NCBI RefSeq assembly: GCF_007997225.1
Contig: NZ_VORM01000018.1
Coordinates: 1 to 64,000 of the forward strand
Direction: 5' to 3'
Source: Subsaximicrobium wynnwilliamsii
Lineage (GTDB): Bacteria; Bacteroidota; Bacteroidia; Flavobacteriales; Flavobacteriaceae
Length of the DNA: 64,000 bases
Shown here one piece after another: positions 29,060 to 37,687 of the stretch (the first letter of the stretch is position 1; each line of letters starts with the position of its first letter). The position numbers and the translations under genes are program-made. The notes under the pieces are model-generated. The model ran no database searches. It had not been told where the DNA came from and was given only the letters and a program-made list of their open reading frames with translations.

Positions 29060-29884
29060 ATGACGCTTAATTTTAAACCAGTAACAGTTATGCTCTTTGC
29101 TTTGGTATTGGGAATAAATGAAGGCTTTGCTCAATTTGGCTTCACCAATGAAATAGGGATCGTTGCTGGCCCTGTGGCCTTTCAATCTGATTTTGGCGAA
29201 CGCCAGGACTTTGAAACAAATTCTGGCAATACTGGCTATGGTATTGGGCTGGTGCACTATATTAACTTTACTTACAGAAGACAATACAGCTCTAGACAAA
29301 GCGCCAATTTTTTTAATTACCATTTTAAGGTAAGAAATGAACTCTCCTTCAATAAAACAAATCTCGATCACTTCGGGAAATGGGTCGATGAAGACCGAAA
29401 AAGCACCAATGCCGATAAATTGAGACAGCATTCTGGCTCTGCCCAAAACATCAATATTGGTTCTCAATTGGAATTCTTTCCGCTCAGTATTCGCGATTTT
29501 GAAGCTTTGTCATATTCCTTTGCGCCATACATAAGTTTGGGTGTGCAGTTTACTGCCTATAACCCAAAGGTGTTTACAACTTTTGGCGATGGCAATATCG
29601 ATAATTCGAATAACTTTTACGATTCTTGGGTGCAAGCCACCAACCCAAATTTTAACGAGGATAATTTTCTTTTTGATGGCGCCGGTTCCACGTTTTCGGT
29701 TGTAGGAGGCGTTGGTACCCGCTATAAGCTCAACCTCTTATCTGATTTAGTGATTGATCTTAAATGGCAGTATTTCTTAGATGATCGCGTTGATGGCCTA
29801 GATCACAATTTAGAATCCAACAAATCCAATGATTGGCTGGTATGGCTCAATATAGGTTACATACATTACCTAAACAGCAATTAA
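29060..29884 (+). CDS. Outer-membrane beta-barrel protein (THC0290_0291-like)
   Basis: A 274-aa protein with signal peptide (1-25, ends NEGFAQ). The N-terminal part reads FGFTNEIGIVAGPVAFQSDFGER, and the rest alternates as barrel strands, ending IGYIHYLN. The layout resembles the flavobacterial THC0290_0291 family as I remember it, a group of outer-membrane proteins of unknown role. It has the best promoter in the window (28994-29024) and shares a bidirectional terminator with the convergent metB gene, so it is monocistronic and probably well expressed. Confidence 0.78.
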   Translation: MTLNFKPVTVMLFALVLGINEGFAQFGFTNEIGIVAGPVAFQSDFGERQDFETNSGNTGYGIGLVHYINFTYRRQYSSRQSANFFNYHFKVRNELSFNKTNLDHFGKWVDEDRKSTNADKLRQHSGSAQNINIGSQLEFFPLSIRDFEALSYSFAPYISLGVQFTAYNPKVFTTFGDGNIDNSNNFYDSWVQATNPNFNEDNFLFDGAGSTFSVVGGVGTRYKLNLLSDLVIDLKWQYFLDDRVDGLDHNLESNKSNDWLVWLNIGYIHYLNSN

Positions 29885-29902
29885 TCAGCACGCACTTGAC
29901 AT

Positions 29903-29936
29903 AAAAAAAGACCAAGCGCAACTTGGTCTTTTTTAT
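29903..29936. terminator. Bidirectional terminator between convergent genes
   Basis: An 8-bp perfect stem AGACCAAG/CTTGGTCT (29909-29916 with 29922-29929), loop CGCAA, flanked by an A-run and a T-run. It ends the 29060 gene and probably also the convergent metB-type gene. Confidence 0.9.
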
Positions 29937-29951
29937 GCGCTATGGTTTCAA

Positions 29952-31091
29952 TTAACCAATGGCTTGTTTTAAATCGGCAATCAAGTCGTCTTCATCCTCA
30001 ATACCAACACTAAGTCGTATCAAAGAATCCACCACACCTGTTTTCTCCCGCTCCTCTTTGGGGATGCTGGCGTGGGTCATGCTCGCAGGATGACCTGCCA
30101 AGGACTCCACACCGCCGAGGGATTCCGCCAAGGTAAAAACTTTCAGGTTCTCAACAATTTTAATGGCTTCTTCATAATTATTCCCTTTGGTGGTAAAAGA
30201 GACCATTCCGCCAAAATCCTTCATTTGAGCTTTTGCAATCTCATGATTGGGATGGCTCTCAAATCCTGGCCAATAGACGTTTTCAATTTTGGGATGCTGG
30301 TTCAAGTACTCAGCAACCGCTTTGCCATTTTCACAGTGACGTTGCATTCTCACGTGCAAAGTCTTGATGCCTCTTAAGGCCAAAAAACTATCTTGTGGGC
30401 CACAAATCGCACCACTTGCATTCTGAATAAAGTACAAACGGTCTGCCAAATCCTTATCATTCACAACCAAGGCCCCCATAATCAAATCACTATGACCACC
30501 AATGTATTTTGTGGCAGAGTGCATCACAATATCTGCTCCTAAATCTAAAGGCTGTTGTAGATATGGCGTGGCAAAGGTATTATCAACCGCCAAAAGCACC
30601 TTGTGTTTTTTGGCAATGGCAGCAGTGGCTTTGATATCAATGACATTCATCATTGGGTTGGTTGGAGTCTCAACCCAAATCAATTTCGTTTTATCGTTGA
30701 TATAATGTTCTATATTCTCGGCGTCTTCCATCCCAATAAAATGGAACTTGATGCCAAATTTCTCAAAGATGCTCGTAAACAAACGGTACGTCCCTCCGTA
30801 AATATCACTGGTAGACACCACCTCATCGCCGGTTTCAAGCAATTTGATCACGGCATCAATGGCCGCCAATCCCGATCCAAATGCCAAACCATGCTCGCCG
30901 TTCTCGATGCTGGCAAAGGCATTTTCCAAAGCACTTCTGGTTGGGTTTCCGCTGCGGGAATATTCAAATCCCTTATGGCCACCTGGTGTGGTTTGCGCAA
31001 AAGTGGAAGTTTGATAAATGGGTGGCATTACAGCTCCGTATGCAGGATCTGGTGATTGGCCACCGTGAATGGTTTTTGTATTGAATTTCAT
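29952..31091 (-). CDS. metB: Cystathionine gamma-synthase / Cys-Met metabolism PLP enzyme
   Basis: A 379-aa PLP enzyme of the trans-sulfuration family. The active-site lysine is in SATKYIGGHSD; phosphate-binding and substrate motifs are FGSGLAAIDAV, VETPTNPMMNV, DNTFATPYLQQPLDLGAD and SLGGVESLAGHPASMTHA. The sequence type fits cystathionine gamma-synthase or cystathionine gamma-lyase, which cannot be separated reliably by eye; metB is the usual flavobacterial annotation. A -7-like TACCTTTA (31118-31125, minus strand) precedes the gene. Further upstream lies a 106-nt repeat element (31167-31272) oriented toward it. Confidence 0.9.
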   Translation of the reverse strand: MKFNTKTIHGGQSPDPAYGAVMPPIYQTSTFAQTTPGGHKGFEYSRSGNPTRSALENAFASIENGEHGLAFGSGLAAIDAVIKLLETGDEVVSTSDIYGGTYRLFTSIFEKFGIKFHFIGMEDAENIEHYINDKTKLIWVETPTNPMMNVIDIKATAAIAKKHKVLLAVDNTFATPYLQQPLDLGADIVMHSATKYIGGHSDLIMGALVVNDKDLADRLYFIQNASGAICGPQDSFLALRGIKTLHVRMQRHCENGKAVAEYLNQHPKIENVYWPGFESHPNHEIAKAQMKDFGGMVSFTTKGNNYEEAIKIVENLKVFTLAESLGGVESLAGHPASMTHASIPKEEREKTGVVDSLIRLSVGIEDEDDLIADLKQAIG

Positions 31092-31166
31092 CTGTAAATG
31101 TCTATTTGTGAAAGTTGTAAAGGTATTGAAACCAGAAACTTTCGGTGTCTATAATATAGTAATAAA

Positions 31167-31272
31167 AGGCTCTAGTTTAATCTAGCGTTGCTATTATTAA
31201 TAAAATTGAAATTATAAATCTTTTAAATTGGCTCAAACCTAGAACATCCGATTATTCCCTTTAGGGTTAGGG
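31167..31272 (-). repeat. 106-nt intergenic element, copy A
   Basis: Read on the minus strand it has a 41-nt 5' part starting CCCTAACCCTAAAGGG, a 41-nt divergent centre, and a 24-nt 3' part ending GATTAAACTAGAGCCT. The copy at 36376-36481 (plus strand) has exactly the same length and layout: 33/41 matches at the 5' part, about half in the centre, 23/24 at the 3' end. It is in the metB leader/upstream region. It is not recognised as a known RNA or IS. Confidence 0.75.
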
Positions 31273-31284
31273 AAAAAATAATTG

Positions 31285-31355
31285 GATTTTCGGCATTTTG
31301 TTCTTGCCCCTCCCGATAGATATCGGGACTAAAGGGAGCCAAAACGCCGAAAATC
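31285..31355. repeat. Nested inverted repeats
   Basis: Outer arms GATTTTCGGCATTTTG (31285-31300) and its complement with one mismatch (31340-31355) enclose the inner palindrome TCCCGATAGATATCGGGA (31311-31328). The inner palindrome is of a kind frequent between flavobacterial genes. Together they could form a 70-nt cruciform or RNA hairpin. The spacer 31092-31447 holds this, element A and no gene. Confidence 0.75.
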
Positions 31356-31447
31356 GGTCATTTCAACCATAATAGCCGCTTTAAAATAGCGCCTAATAAA
31401 ATTAAGGTTTAATTGGTGGGATTCAAATCTATTGATACCTTTATATT

Positions 31448-32203
31448 ATGTTTAACGTATTACAATCCATCCCCAAAACAGTGAAAAAATTAGCCTTGCT
31501 CGTACTGCTTCCTGCAATGATTCTTTCCTGTGCGGAAGAAGTGAAAGTCAATTTTGAAGAAGCCCAAATCAAAACAACCGAAGCTGCCAACATCAACTTC
31601 AACTACCCAAAAGCAACAGGCACGAAAACGGTTGCAGAACGCATCAATCAAAGCATTGAGAATTACGTGGCCAACCAAACCAATATGGCAAATGATACGC
31701 TGAGAAACGTCACGATAGACGAGGCTGTAAAACAATTTAATTTTGAGTACAAACGCTTTAAAAGCGATTTCCCCGAAGCAGCTCAGCAATGGGAGGCCTT
31801 TGTAGATGGCGAAGTGACCTATAAGTCTCCAGAGTTGATTTGTATTTACATAAACTCCTATCTCGATACTGGTGGCGCACACGGCAATACCGTGGTGAGA
31901 TTCTTGAACTTTGATGCTCAAACCGGTGAGTTGCTTGAAAAGGAAGCACTCATCAACGACAGGGCTGCATTTTTAAAAATCGTGCAACAGCATTTTCAAA
32001 GCGAGACCAAACCCCAAGATCAGGGAGAGACCACTGAGGATTTTTTCTTCGGAAAGGATTTTCAGCTGCCTGAAAGCATCGGTTTTAACGATGAAGGTGT
32101 TGTGATCCTTTACAATACTTACGAAATCGCTTCCTACGCCCAAGGCATCACCGAATTTTTGATTCCTTATGCGGAAGTGAATTCGCTTCTAAAACAACGT
32201 TGA
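31448..32203 (+). CDS. DUF3298/DUF4163 (RsiV-like) lipoprotein
   Basis: A 251-aa lipoprotein. The signal peptide ends at the lipobox ILSC (Cys about residue 28). The mature part starts with a DUF4163-like region (NFNYPKATGTKTVAERINQSIENYV) and continues into a DUF3298 domain with the signature YLDTGGAHGNTVVRFLNFDAQTGELL and EGVVILYNTYEIASYAQGITEFLIPYAEV. The family includes the extracellular part of RsiV, but most members are free-standing envelope proteins of unknown role. The gene is convergent with the antiporter gene, 45 bp apart. Confidence 0.88.
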   Translation: MFNVLQSIPKTVKKLALLVLLPAMILSCAEEVKVNFEEAQIKTTEAANINFNYPKATGTKTVAERINQSIENYVANQTNMANDTLRNVTIDEAVKQFNFEYKRFKSDFPEAAQQWEAFVDGEVTYKSPELICIYINSYLDTGGAHGNTVVRFLNFDAQTGELLEKEALINDRAAFLKIVQQHFQSETKPQDQGETTEDFFFGKDFQLPESIGFNDEGVVILYNTYEIASYAQGITEFLIPYAEVNSLLKQR

Positions 32204-32248
32204 TACCTGCCTTATTTCCGCAGAAAAAATAGCCTTCTGAAGTTGTTT

Positions 32249-33496
32249 TTACTCCGCTCCTCTTGCCAATCGCTTGATAATGGGCTCCACGGTCAAGCCC
32301 TGACCAATGATTGAAAACACCACGATCACATAAGTCATGACCAAAAAGAGTTCGCGGTGCATCTCTGTGCTAAGACTCAAGGCCAAGGCTATGGAAATAC
32401 CGCCTCGCAACCCACCCCAAGTCATGATCAAATTGGTGTGTGGCACGAATTTTAGTCTTTTAGAGAAGAATTTAACCGGTAACCAAAGTGACAAATACCG
32501 ACTCAGCAAAACCAGAGGCACGGCAATCAAACCGGCCAAGATGTAGTTGGTTTCCAAACTCAGCACCAATAATTCCATACCAATCATCACAAACAGCACG
32601 GTGTTGAGCAACACGTCAATGAGTTCCCAAAATTTATCGACGTAGGTTTCGGTGGTGTCCGACATTGAACTTTTACGTACCGTATCGTTCCCAACAATCA
32701 GTCCTGCGGTAACCATTGCCAAAGGTGCCGATAAATGCCATTGGTGTGCTAGCAGACTTCCGCCCATAACGGTTGCAATGGTAATGATGACTTCCACCTC
32801 ATAGCTATCAATGGATTTTAGCAATTTATAAGTCACATAGCCTAAAACCAGACCCAAAGCAACACCTCCAAGCACCTCTTGACCAAATAGTCGCGCAATG
32901 CTTCCCACATCGATGCTAGCACCAGGCAGTTTGGCAATTGCAAAGATCGTTAAGAAAACAACCACGCCAACCCCATCATTGAAGAGAGATTCACCTACAA
33001 TTTTAGCTTCCAATTTTTTGGGTGCTTTGGCTTTCTTTAAGATTCCCAAAACCGCAATGGGATCGGTTGGTGAGATCAAGGCACCAAACAAAAAGCAGTA
33101 AATGAAATTGATATCAAACCCAAAAAGCATAAGCAAATAATAGGTGCTAATGCCCACCAGAAAGGTAGAAACCGATACGCCCAAAGTCGCAAAGGCCAGA
33201 ATAGGCCAACGTTGTATTTTAAGCTGATTGAAATTAGTGTGCAAAGCCCCAGCAAAAAGCAAGAAACTAAGCATGATATCCAACAGCACGGTTTCAAAAT
33301 CTATATTCGAAATCAATTCCTTTTCTTGAAGCAATAACGTGTCATCAAAATTGGCGATTGCAATCACAATTAGGGTAAACACTATCGTAATAAGCATCAG
33401 GCCTATGGTAATGGGCAGCTTTAAAAACCGTTCGTTGATGTAACCAAACAGGGCAGACATTACAATAAGTATGGAGGCGATAGTGTAGTATTCCAT
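32249..33496 (-). CDS. Na+/H+ antiporter, CPA1 family
   Basis: A 415-aa polytopic inner-membrane protein with about 12 hydrophobic segments. Transport-core signatures are present: ISPTDPIAVLGILKK, KIVGESLFNDGVGVVVFL (the Asn-Asp pair of CPA1 exchangers) and LIMTWGGLRGGISIALALS. It exchanges Na+ (or K+) for protons to keep pH and sodium balance. No soluble regulatory domain follows, so it is of the short NhaP type. It is a single gene, convergent with the DUF3298 lipoprotein gene. The specific cation is not readable from sequence. Confidence 0.93.
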   Translation of the reverse strand: MEYYTIASILIVMSALFGYINERFLKLPITIGLMLITIVFTLIVIAIANFDDTLLLQEKELISNIDFETVLLDIMLSFLLFAGALHTNFNQLKIQRWPILAFATLGVSVSTFLVGISTYYLLMLFGFDINFIYCFLFGALISPTDPIAVLGILKKAKAPKKLEAKIVGESLFNDGVGVVVFLTIFAIAKLPGASIDVGSIARLFGQEVLGGVALGLVLGYVTYKLLKSIDSYEVEVIITIATVMGGSLLAHQWHLSAPLAMVTAGLIVGNDTVRKSSMSDTTETYVDKFWELIDVLLNTVLFVMIGMELLVLSLETNYILAGLIAVPLVLLSRYLSLWLPVKFFSKRLKFVPHTNLIMTWGGLRGGISIALALSLSTEMHRELFLVMTYVIVVFSIIGQGLTVEPIIKRLARGAE

Positions 33497-33674
33497 CTCG
33501 TGTTTTTGAGCGTTTTAAATTACACAATTAGTGAAAGCATGAAAAGGCTAAAGATGCTTTAAATCCCCCAATTTGGGCAATTTCATATTTTTTTTAAAAA
33601 TAAGTAATTTTCTATTTAAATCTGTTTCTTTGTAAAACGAACTGTTTCGGTGTCACTTTCGCAAAACCCAATTT

Positions 33675-34034
33675 ATGAAAAAGTTTTATTTCCTCAGCAC
33701 TTGTAGCACTTGTAAGAACATCATCGCAGCCTTAAATCTGGACGCCTCTGTGACGTTTCAAGACATCAAGAGTAAGCCTCTCACTGCGGAACAATTGGAT
33801 GCCTTGAAAAAATTGGCAGGTAGTTATGAAGCACTATTTAGTAAACGTGCACAGCTTTACAAAACTAAAAACCTGAAAGACCAGACGCTTAGCGAAACAG
33901 ACTATAAAAAATATTTGCTAGAACATTACACGTTTTTAAAGCGCCCAGTTCTAGTTTACGACGATCAAATATTCATTGGCAACAGCAAGAAAACCGTTGA
34001 GGCTGCAACAGCCTTTATCCGGTCACATGAATAG
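33675..34034 (+). CDS. ArsC/Spx/YffB-family thioredoxin-fold protein
   Basis: A 119-aa protein with the redox motif CSTC (Cys10, Cys13) followed by KNI, a beta strand TFQDIKSKPLT and a late KRPVLVYDDQIFIG, which is the cis-proline segment of the ArsC/Spx fold. The pattern is that of the arsenate-reductase-like YffB/Spx group. No ars genes or arsenite pump are adjacent, so arsenate reduction is not supported by context. Its last 8 bp overlap the start of the EamA transporter gene, implying coupled translation. Confidence 0.88.
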   Translation: MKKFYFLSTCSTCKNIIAALNLDASVTFQDIKSKPLTAEQLDALKKLAGSYEALFSKRAQLYKTKNLKDQTLSETDYKKYLLEHYTFLKRPVLVYDDQIFIGNSKKTVEAATAFIRSHE

Positions 34035-34920
34035 CCGCGCCTTTGGCATTTTTGCCGTGATCATGGTACAGGTATTATATGGCCTAAACTACACCTTCGC
34101 CAAAAATGTGATGAACGAAAACTACGTCAAACCCTTTGGTTTTGTAGTGTTGAGAGTCATTGGTGCAGCAGCATTATTTTGGTTGCTAAGCCTGTTCTTG
34201 AAAAGTGAAAAGATTGAGAAAAAAGACTTTATTAGCATTTTCGCAGCTGCGGTTTTTGGCGTAGGCCTTAACATGCTTTTCTTTTTAAAAGGACTGGAAT
34301 ACACAACCCCAATCCACGCTTCGGTCATCACGACCATAACGCCTATTGTGATCTTGATACTTTCGGCCATTTTCCTGAGCGAAAAACTAACCAAATTGAA
34401 AATCATTGGCGTGTTCCTGGGCTTTTGTGGCGGCGTTTTACTGACTGCTTTTGGCGAATCCACCCGGGTTGGAGATAATGTGGCGCTGGGTAACACCTTC
34501 ATTTTCCTCAATGCCATTTCTTACAGTATCTACGTGATTCTCGTCAAAAAACTGACTGCCAAATACCATCCGTTTACCTTTATAAAATGGATGTTCTTAT
34601 TCGGAATTGTTTTGGTGCTGCCTTTTGGCTATGCGCAAGCCACCGAAATTGAGTGGAATACGTTCTCGCCCTACATTTGGTTTTCGGTTGCATTTGTGGT
34701 GGTTGGTGCCACTTTTGGCACTTACTTCTTTAACCCAATTTCCATTCGACTGCTTAAAGCCTCAACCGTTGGTGTTTCCATTTATTTGCAACCAGTCTTC
34801 GCAGGGCTTTTTGCCTTATTGATGGGTGCCGATTCCATTGACGCCGTTAAAATCATGGCCATGTGCCTTATTTTTGCTGGTGTTTTTTTGGTAACGAAGA
34901 AGTCGAAGGCTTCAGTTTAA
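34027..34920 (+). CDS. EamA/DMT-family permease
   Basis: A 297-aa inner-membrane protein from ATG 34027, with ten hydrophobic segments in two EamA repeats (first around GLNYTFAKNVM...HASVITTITPIVILILSAIFLSEKLT; second ending AALLMGADSID and FAGVFLV). Drug/metabolite-transporter family members export amino acids, metabolites or drugs, and the substrate is unknown. The open frame extends to 33976, but the extra 17 residues lie inside the ArsC-like gene, and the membrane protein proper starts at 34027. The ATGAATAG overlap with the preceding stop supports that start. Confidence 0.9.
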   Translation: MNSRAFGIFAVIMVQVLYGLNYTFAKNVMNENYVKPFGFVVLRVIGAAALFWLLSLFLKSEKIEKKDFISIFAAAVFGVGLNMLFFLKGLEYTTPIHASVITTITPIVILILSAIFLSEKLTKLKIIGVFLGFCGGVLLTAFGESTRVGDNVALGNTFIFLNAISYSIYVILVKKLTAKYHPFTFIKWMFLFGIVLVLPFGYAQATEIEWNTFSPYIWFSVAFVVVGATFGTYFFNPISIRLLKASTVGVSIYLQPVFAGLFALLMGADSIDAVKIMAMCLIFAGVFLVTKKSKASV

Positions 34921-35016
34921 TTCACAGCTGAAAAGCGTTAACAGCGTCCCATTTGAAATATAGACCTTTTAGTTATACATTTATACGGCTAACTTTTTGT
35001 GCAAAAATGAATCGTT

Positions 35017-35286
35017 ATGAGATCAATTACTGTTTCCACATTAAGAAAAAATATAAAAAAACATCTTAAATATGTTTCAAGTTCAATTGAAATCATTGTC
35101 GTCCCTAGAGGTAAAGCAGATGATGCAGTTGTTATCATGTCTATAAGCGAATACAATTCATTGAAAGAAACTGAGCACTTGCTCTCAACACGAGCTAATA
35201 GTGACCGGCTTATGAAGTCAATTGAACAACTTGACGATGAAACCTTGGTAAGGTCAAATGAAGATGATGTCACACTCCACCAATAA
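35017..35286 (+). CDS. yefM: Antitoxin, YefM/Phd type
   Basis: An 89-aa protein. The N-terminal part (about 1-55) has the YefM/Phd DNA-binding pattern: [20 protein letters not shown], then [25 protein letters not shown]. The acidic C-terminal tail would wrap the toxin. In this family it neutralises YoeB and represses its own operon together with the toxin. The stop overlaps the toxin ATG by one base (TAATG), the classical coupled arrangement. Confidence 0.93.
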   Translation: MRSITVSTLRKNIKKHLKYVSSSIEIIVVPRGKADDAVVIMSISEYNSLKETEHLLSTRANSDRLMKSIEQLDDETLVRSNEDDVTLHQ

Positions 35287-35561
35287 TGAATGCCGATGTC
35301 ACACCTAATGGCTGGGAAGATTTCTACTTTTGGTTAGATATAGACCCTCCCACTGCCCTAAAAATAAGGGAACTCATTAAATCCATTAAACAGAATCCAT
35401 TTAAAGGAATAGGCAAACCCGAACCACTTAAGCACAGGCTAAAAGGGTTTTGGTCAAGAAGAATAACAGGAGAGCATCGCTTGGTGCATAGAGTATCAGG
35501 AACGAAAGGCGCTGACCAAAAATGCAGCATAATTCAATGTAGATTTCATTATGATAATTAA
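35286..35561 (+). CDS. yoeB: Toxin, YoeB/Txe-type mRNA interferase
   Basis: A 91-aa ribosome-dependent endoribonuclease. Catalytic positions align by number with E. coli YoeB: Glu46 (GKPEPLKH), Arg65 (EHRLVH), with the late His at 88 (CRFHYD). GFWSRRITGEHRL is the family signature. The N-terminus NADVTPNGWEDFYFW matches the usual W-D/E-D-Y/F start. All key residues are intact, so the toxin should be active. It is translated from an ATG overlapping the antitoxin stop. The pair sits alone between a permease and a thioesterase gene, in a typical chromosomal location. Confidence 0.94.
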   Translation: MNADVTPNGWEDFYFWLDIDPPTALKIRELIKSIKQNPFKGIGKPEPLKHRLKGFWSRRITGEHRLVHRVSGTKGADQKCSIIQCRFHYDN

Positions 35562-35708
35562 ACTACGCCTTTTTTTAGGGCTCACATATTTTTATGAACT
35601 CCCCATTTCGAGCGCTTCAAGTTCGATTGCCAGACTCCAAATAGCAAAAATACCCAAAATATTGCATGCGGTTGTGCCATTAAGTGTAATGTGTTTCACT
35701 CACAATTC

Positions 35709-36185
35709 TTAATTTAAATGCTTCGGTCGTTTCCCAGAAGCACGTGTATCTTCCTTGGTCAAGGTTTTAAAATCGGCTGATTTCGGAAATGCTTTTATCT
35801 TGGTCAACAAAGGTTCAGATAAACTTACCAATTGTCTTGTTTTTAAATCAATCCATCCCCCCAAGATATCACAAGTAGCCAGATGCCGTCCTTTACCATT
35901 GTAGAAATTGTGTTCAAACTTGAAGAATTTCCCGTCGTCACTCAAGCCTGAAACATCTAAGCTAACGGTAAGTTTCTGCTCTAAAAACGATTCCTTGAAA
36001 TAATGAATGTGCTCTGAAAAAACCACTGGGCCCACACCATGCGCGATCAATTCTTTCATTGAAAAGCCATTTTCATTTAAAAATCCTACGCGGGTATGAC
36101 TCATAAAATTCAGATATGCCGAATTGGCCATGTGACCATTCCCATCAACATCGCTCCATCTAATCTCAAATTCCTTTTTGTACAT
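35709..36185 (-). CDS. Acyl-CoA thioesterase, 4HBT/FadM-like hot-dog fold
   Basis: A 158-aa hot-dog protein that hydrolyses acyl-CoA thioesters. The N-terminal signature is FEIRWSDVDGNGHMANSAYLNFMSHTRVGFL, with the Asp in WSDVDGNGHM at the usual catalytic position. VGPVVFSEHIHYFKES and GKFFKFEHNFYN continue the fold. It is closest to the YbgC/FadM group, often used on fatty-acyl-CoA. The physiological substrate is not predicted by context. Single gene. Confidence 0.9.
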   Translation of the reverse strand: MYKKEFEIRWSDVDGNGHMANSAYLNFMSHTRVGFLNENGFSMKELIAHGVGPVVFSEHIHYFKESFLEQKLTVSLDVSGLSDDGKFFKFEHNFYNGKGRHLATCDILGGWIDLKTRQLVSLSEPLLTKIKAFPKSADFKTLTKEDTRASGKRPKHLN

Positions 36186-36375
36186 GCTCTAAAATTTAAT
36201 TGGCAAAATTAATCATTTTATGATGTATAAATAAGAACCAGCCCATTTAGTCATTCCTCGCTGATTTTTTTTCTTGACGAAATCAGTATCTCATAAGTCC
36301 TTAATTACGAATTTTTTTATGGTTACCAATGGCGCTAGTTTAAACCAGGTAGTATAACTGAGTAGTATAATTTTG

Positions 36376-36481
36376 CCCTGTCCCTAAAGGGTATAATTGA
36401 ATTTTCTAGAATTGAGAAAGCTCAAAATATATGGATCTCAAACTAAATTTAAAGAATCAACGCTTGATTAAACTAGAGCCT
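36376..36481 (+). repeat. 106-nt intergenic element, copy B
   Basis: Same length and layout as copy A at 31167-31272 but on the plus strand: start CCCTGTCCCTAAAGGG, variable 41-nt centre containing a TTGAG-AAAG-CTCAA hairpin, end GATTAAACTAGAGCCT. It is 195 bp upstream of the yicC -7 box. Confidence 0.75.
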
Positions 36482-36671
36482 ATCAAATGACTATCAAGCA
36501 CCTGCTCAGCCCTTTGTGAAATAAAACCATTGCAATACTAGACGTAAACCATGCTGTTTATCAGTTACTTAAATTCTGGCAGATGCCCTTATGTCTTGAT
36601 GAGACCCACATTGGGCTTAAACGAAGTAAGCGGTCTAACCTGCTTGACCAGAAAAACTTCATCATTTTATG

Positions 36672-36679
36672 TACCTTTG
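36672..36679 (+). promoter_or_regulatory. -7 box of yicC, decides the start codon
   Basis: TACCTTTG matches TAnnTTTG. It overlaps an upstream in-frame ATG (36669), so that ATG cannot be the translation start and ATG 36702 is used instead. Confidence 0.65.
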
Positions 36680-36701
36680 CGCAACTTCAAACAAAACGTT
36701 A

Positions 36702-37559
36702 ATGATACAATCCATGACTGGTTACGGTAAGTCTGTGCTACAGCTTCCGTCTAAAAAAATCTCAATAGAGGTCAAATCGCTTAACAGCAAAAATCTCGAC
36801 CTCAACACTAGAATGCCTTCCATGTATCGCGAAAAGGAATTGGCGATTCGTAAATTGATCGCTTCAAAATTGCAGCGTGGCAAGATTGATTTCTCATTGT
36901 ATGTTGAAATGACCGGTGAGGAAACGTCAACCCAAATCAACAAAACAGTAGTCAGGCAGTACATCAAGCAATTGCGTGAAGTGGTGGATGGTGATGAGAC
37001 CGAATTATTGAAAATGGCCATTAGATTGCCCGACGCCATCATGACCGAACGCGACGATATCGACGAAGATGAGTGGACGGAAATCGCCAAGGTAATTGAT
37101 AACAGCCTTGAAAAGATTGAAGAATACCGATTGGATGAAGGCCAAGCACTGGAGCAGGAATTTAGGGCTCGCGTAAACAATATTTCCAATGTATTGGAAG
37201 CGATCATTGCCATGGATCCAGAACGTATTGATGGCGTTAGAGAGCGTTTAAATAAAGGCATTGCCGATATAAAAGAGAAAGTAGATGAAAACCGTTTTGA
37301 ACAGGAACTCGTTTATTACATCGAAAAATTTGATATTACGGAAGAAAAGGTACGTTTGAAAAATCACTTGGATTATTTTGAAAAGGCGCTTAAATCTGAA
37401 GATTCCAACGGAAAAAAACTGGCTTTTATCAGTCAGGAAATGGGTCGTGAAATCAATACCATTGGCTCAAAATCCAACCATGCCCCCATGCAAAAACTGG
37501 TGGTGCAAATGAAGGATGAGCTTGAAAAAATCAAAGAGCAGTTGCTGAACGTGCTTTGA
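36702..37559 (+). CDS. yicC: YicC/YloC-family endoribonuclease
   Basis: A 285-aa protein starting MIQSMTGYGKS, the family hallmark. Other marks are EVKSLNSKNLDLNTRMP near the N-terminus and the C-terminal DUF1732 part with ISQEMGREINTIGSKSN. YicC-type proteins are RNases that act on small RNAs in enterobacteria, and the role in Bacteroidota is inferred. It is followed by gmk (128 bp) and nadD, a common yicC-gmk order. The start is fixed by homology and by the -7 box overlapping the upstream ATG. Confidence 0.93.
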   Translation: MIQSMTGYGKSVLQLPSKKISIEVKSLNSKNLDLNTRMPSMYREKELAIRKLIASKLQRGKIDFSLYVEMTGEETSTQINKTVVRQYIKQLREVVDGDETELLKMAIRLPDAIMTERDDIDEDEWTEIAKVIDNSLEKIEEYRLDEGQALEQEFRARVNNISNVLEAIIAMDPERIDGVRERLNKGIADIKEKVDENRFEQELVYYIEKFDITEEKVRLKNHLDYFEKALKSEDSNGKKLAFISQEMGREINTIGSKSNHAPMQKLVVQMKDELEKIKEQLLNVL

Positions 37560-37687
37560 GAATTTGCTGAAAAGAAATAGAGCATAAAAAAAGACCATGA
37601 GAATAGATTTTAGAGGGTGGTTTCTGATGCCTCTCACGACTGTTTTAAAGATAAAACAATACAGTTAATTATAAAAAAAAGTGACTT

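Larger units (their letters stand above)
36186..36701. other. 516-bp intergenic region holding element copy B
   Basis: It lies between divergent thioesterase and yicC genes. It contains the 106-nt element copy B (36376-36481) and, near its right end, the yicC -7 box (36672-36679). No gene-like ORF is present. Confidence 0.6.

Noticed and set aside
31118-31272. SAM-type riboswitch in front of metB
   Set aside because: Element A lies upstream of a plausible -7 sequence (TACCTTTA), so it would not be in the mRNA, and its second copy is in front of yicC. No riboswitch core was recognised.
33675-34034. Arsenate reductase in an arsenic-resistance operon
   Set aside because: The CSTC protein belongs to the ArsC/Spx fold, but no ars regulator or arsenite pump is adjacent. 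Kept only as a family-level call.
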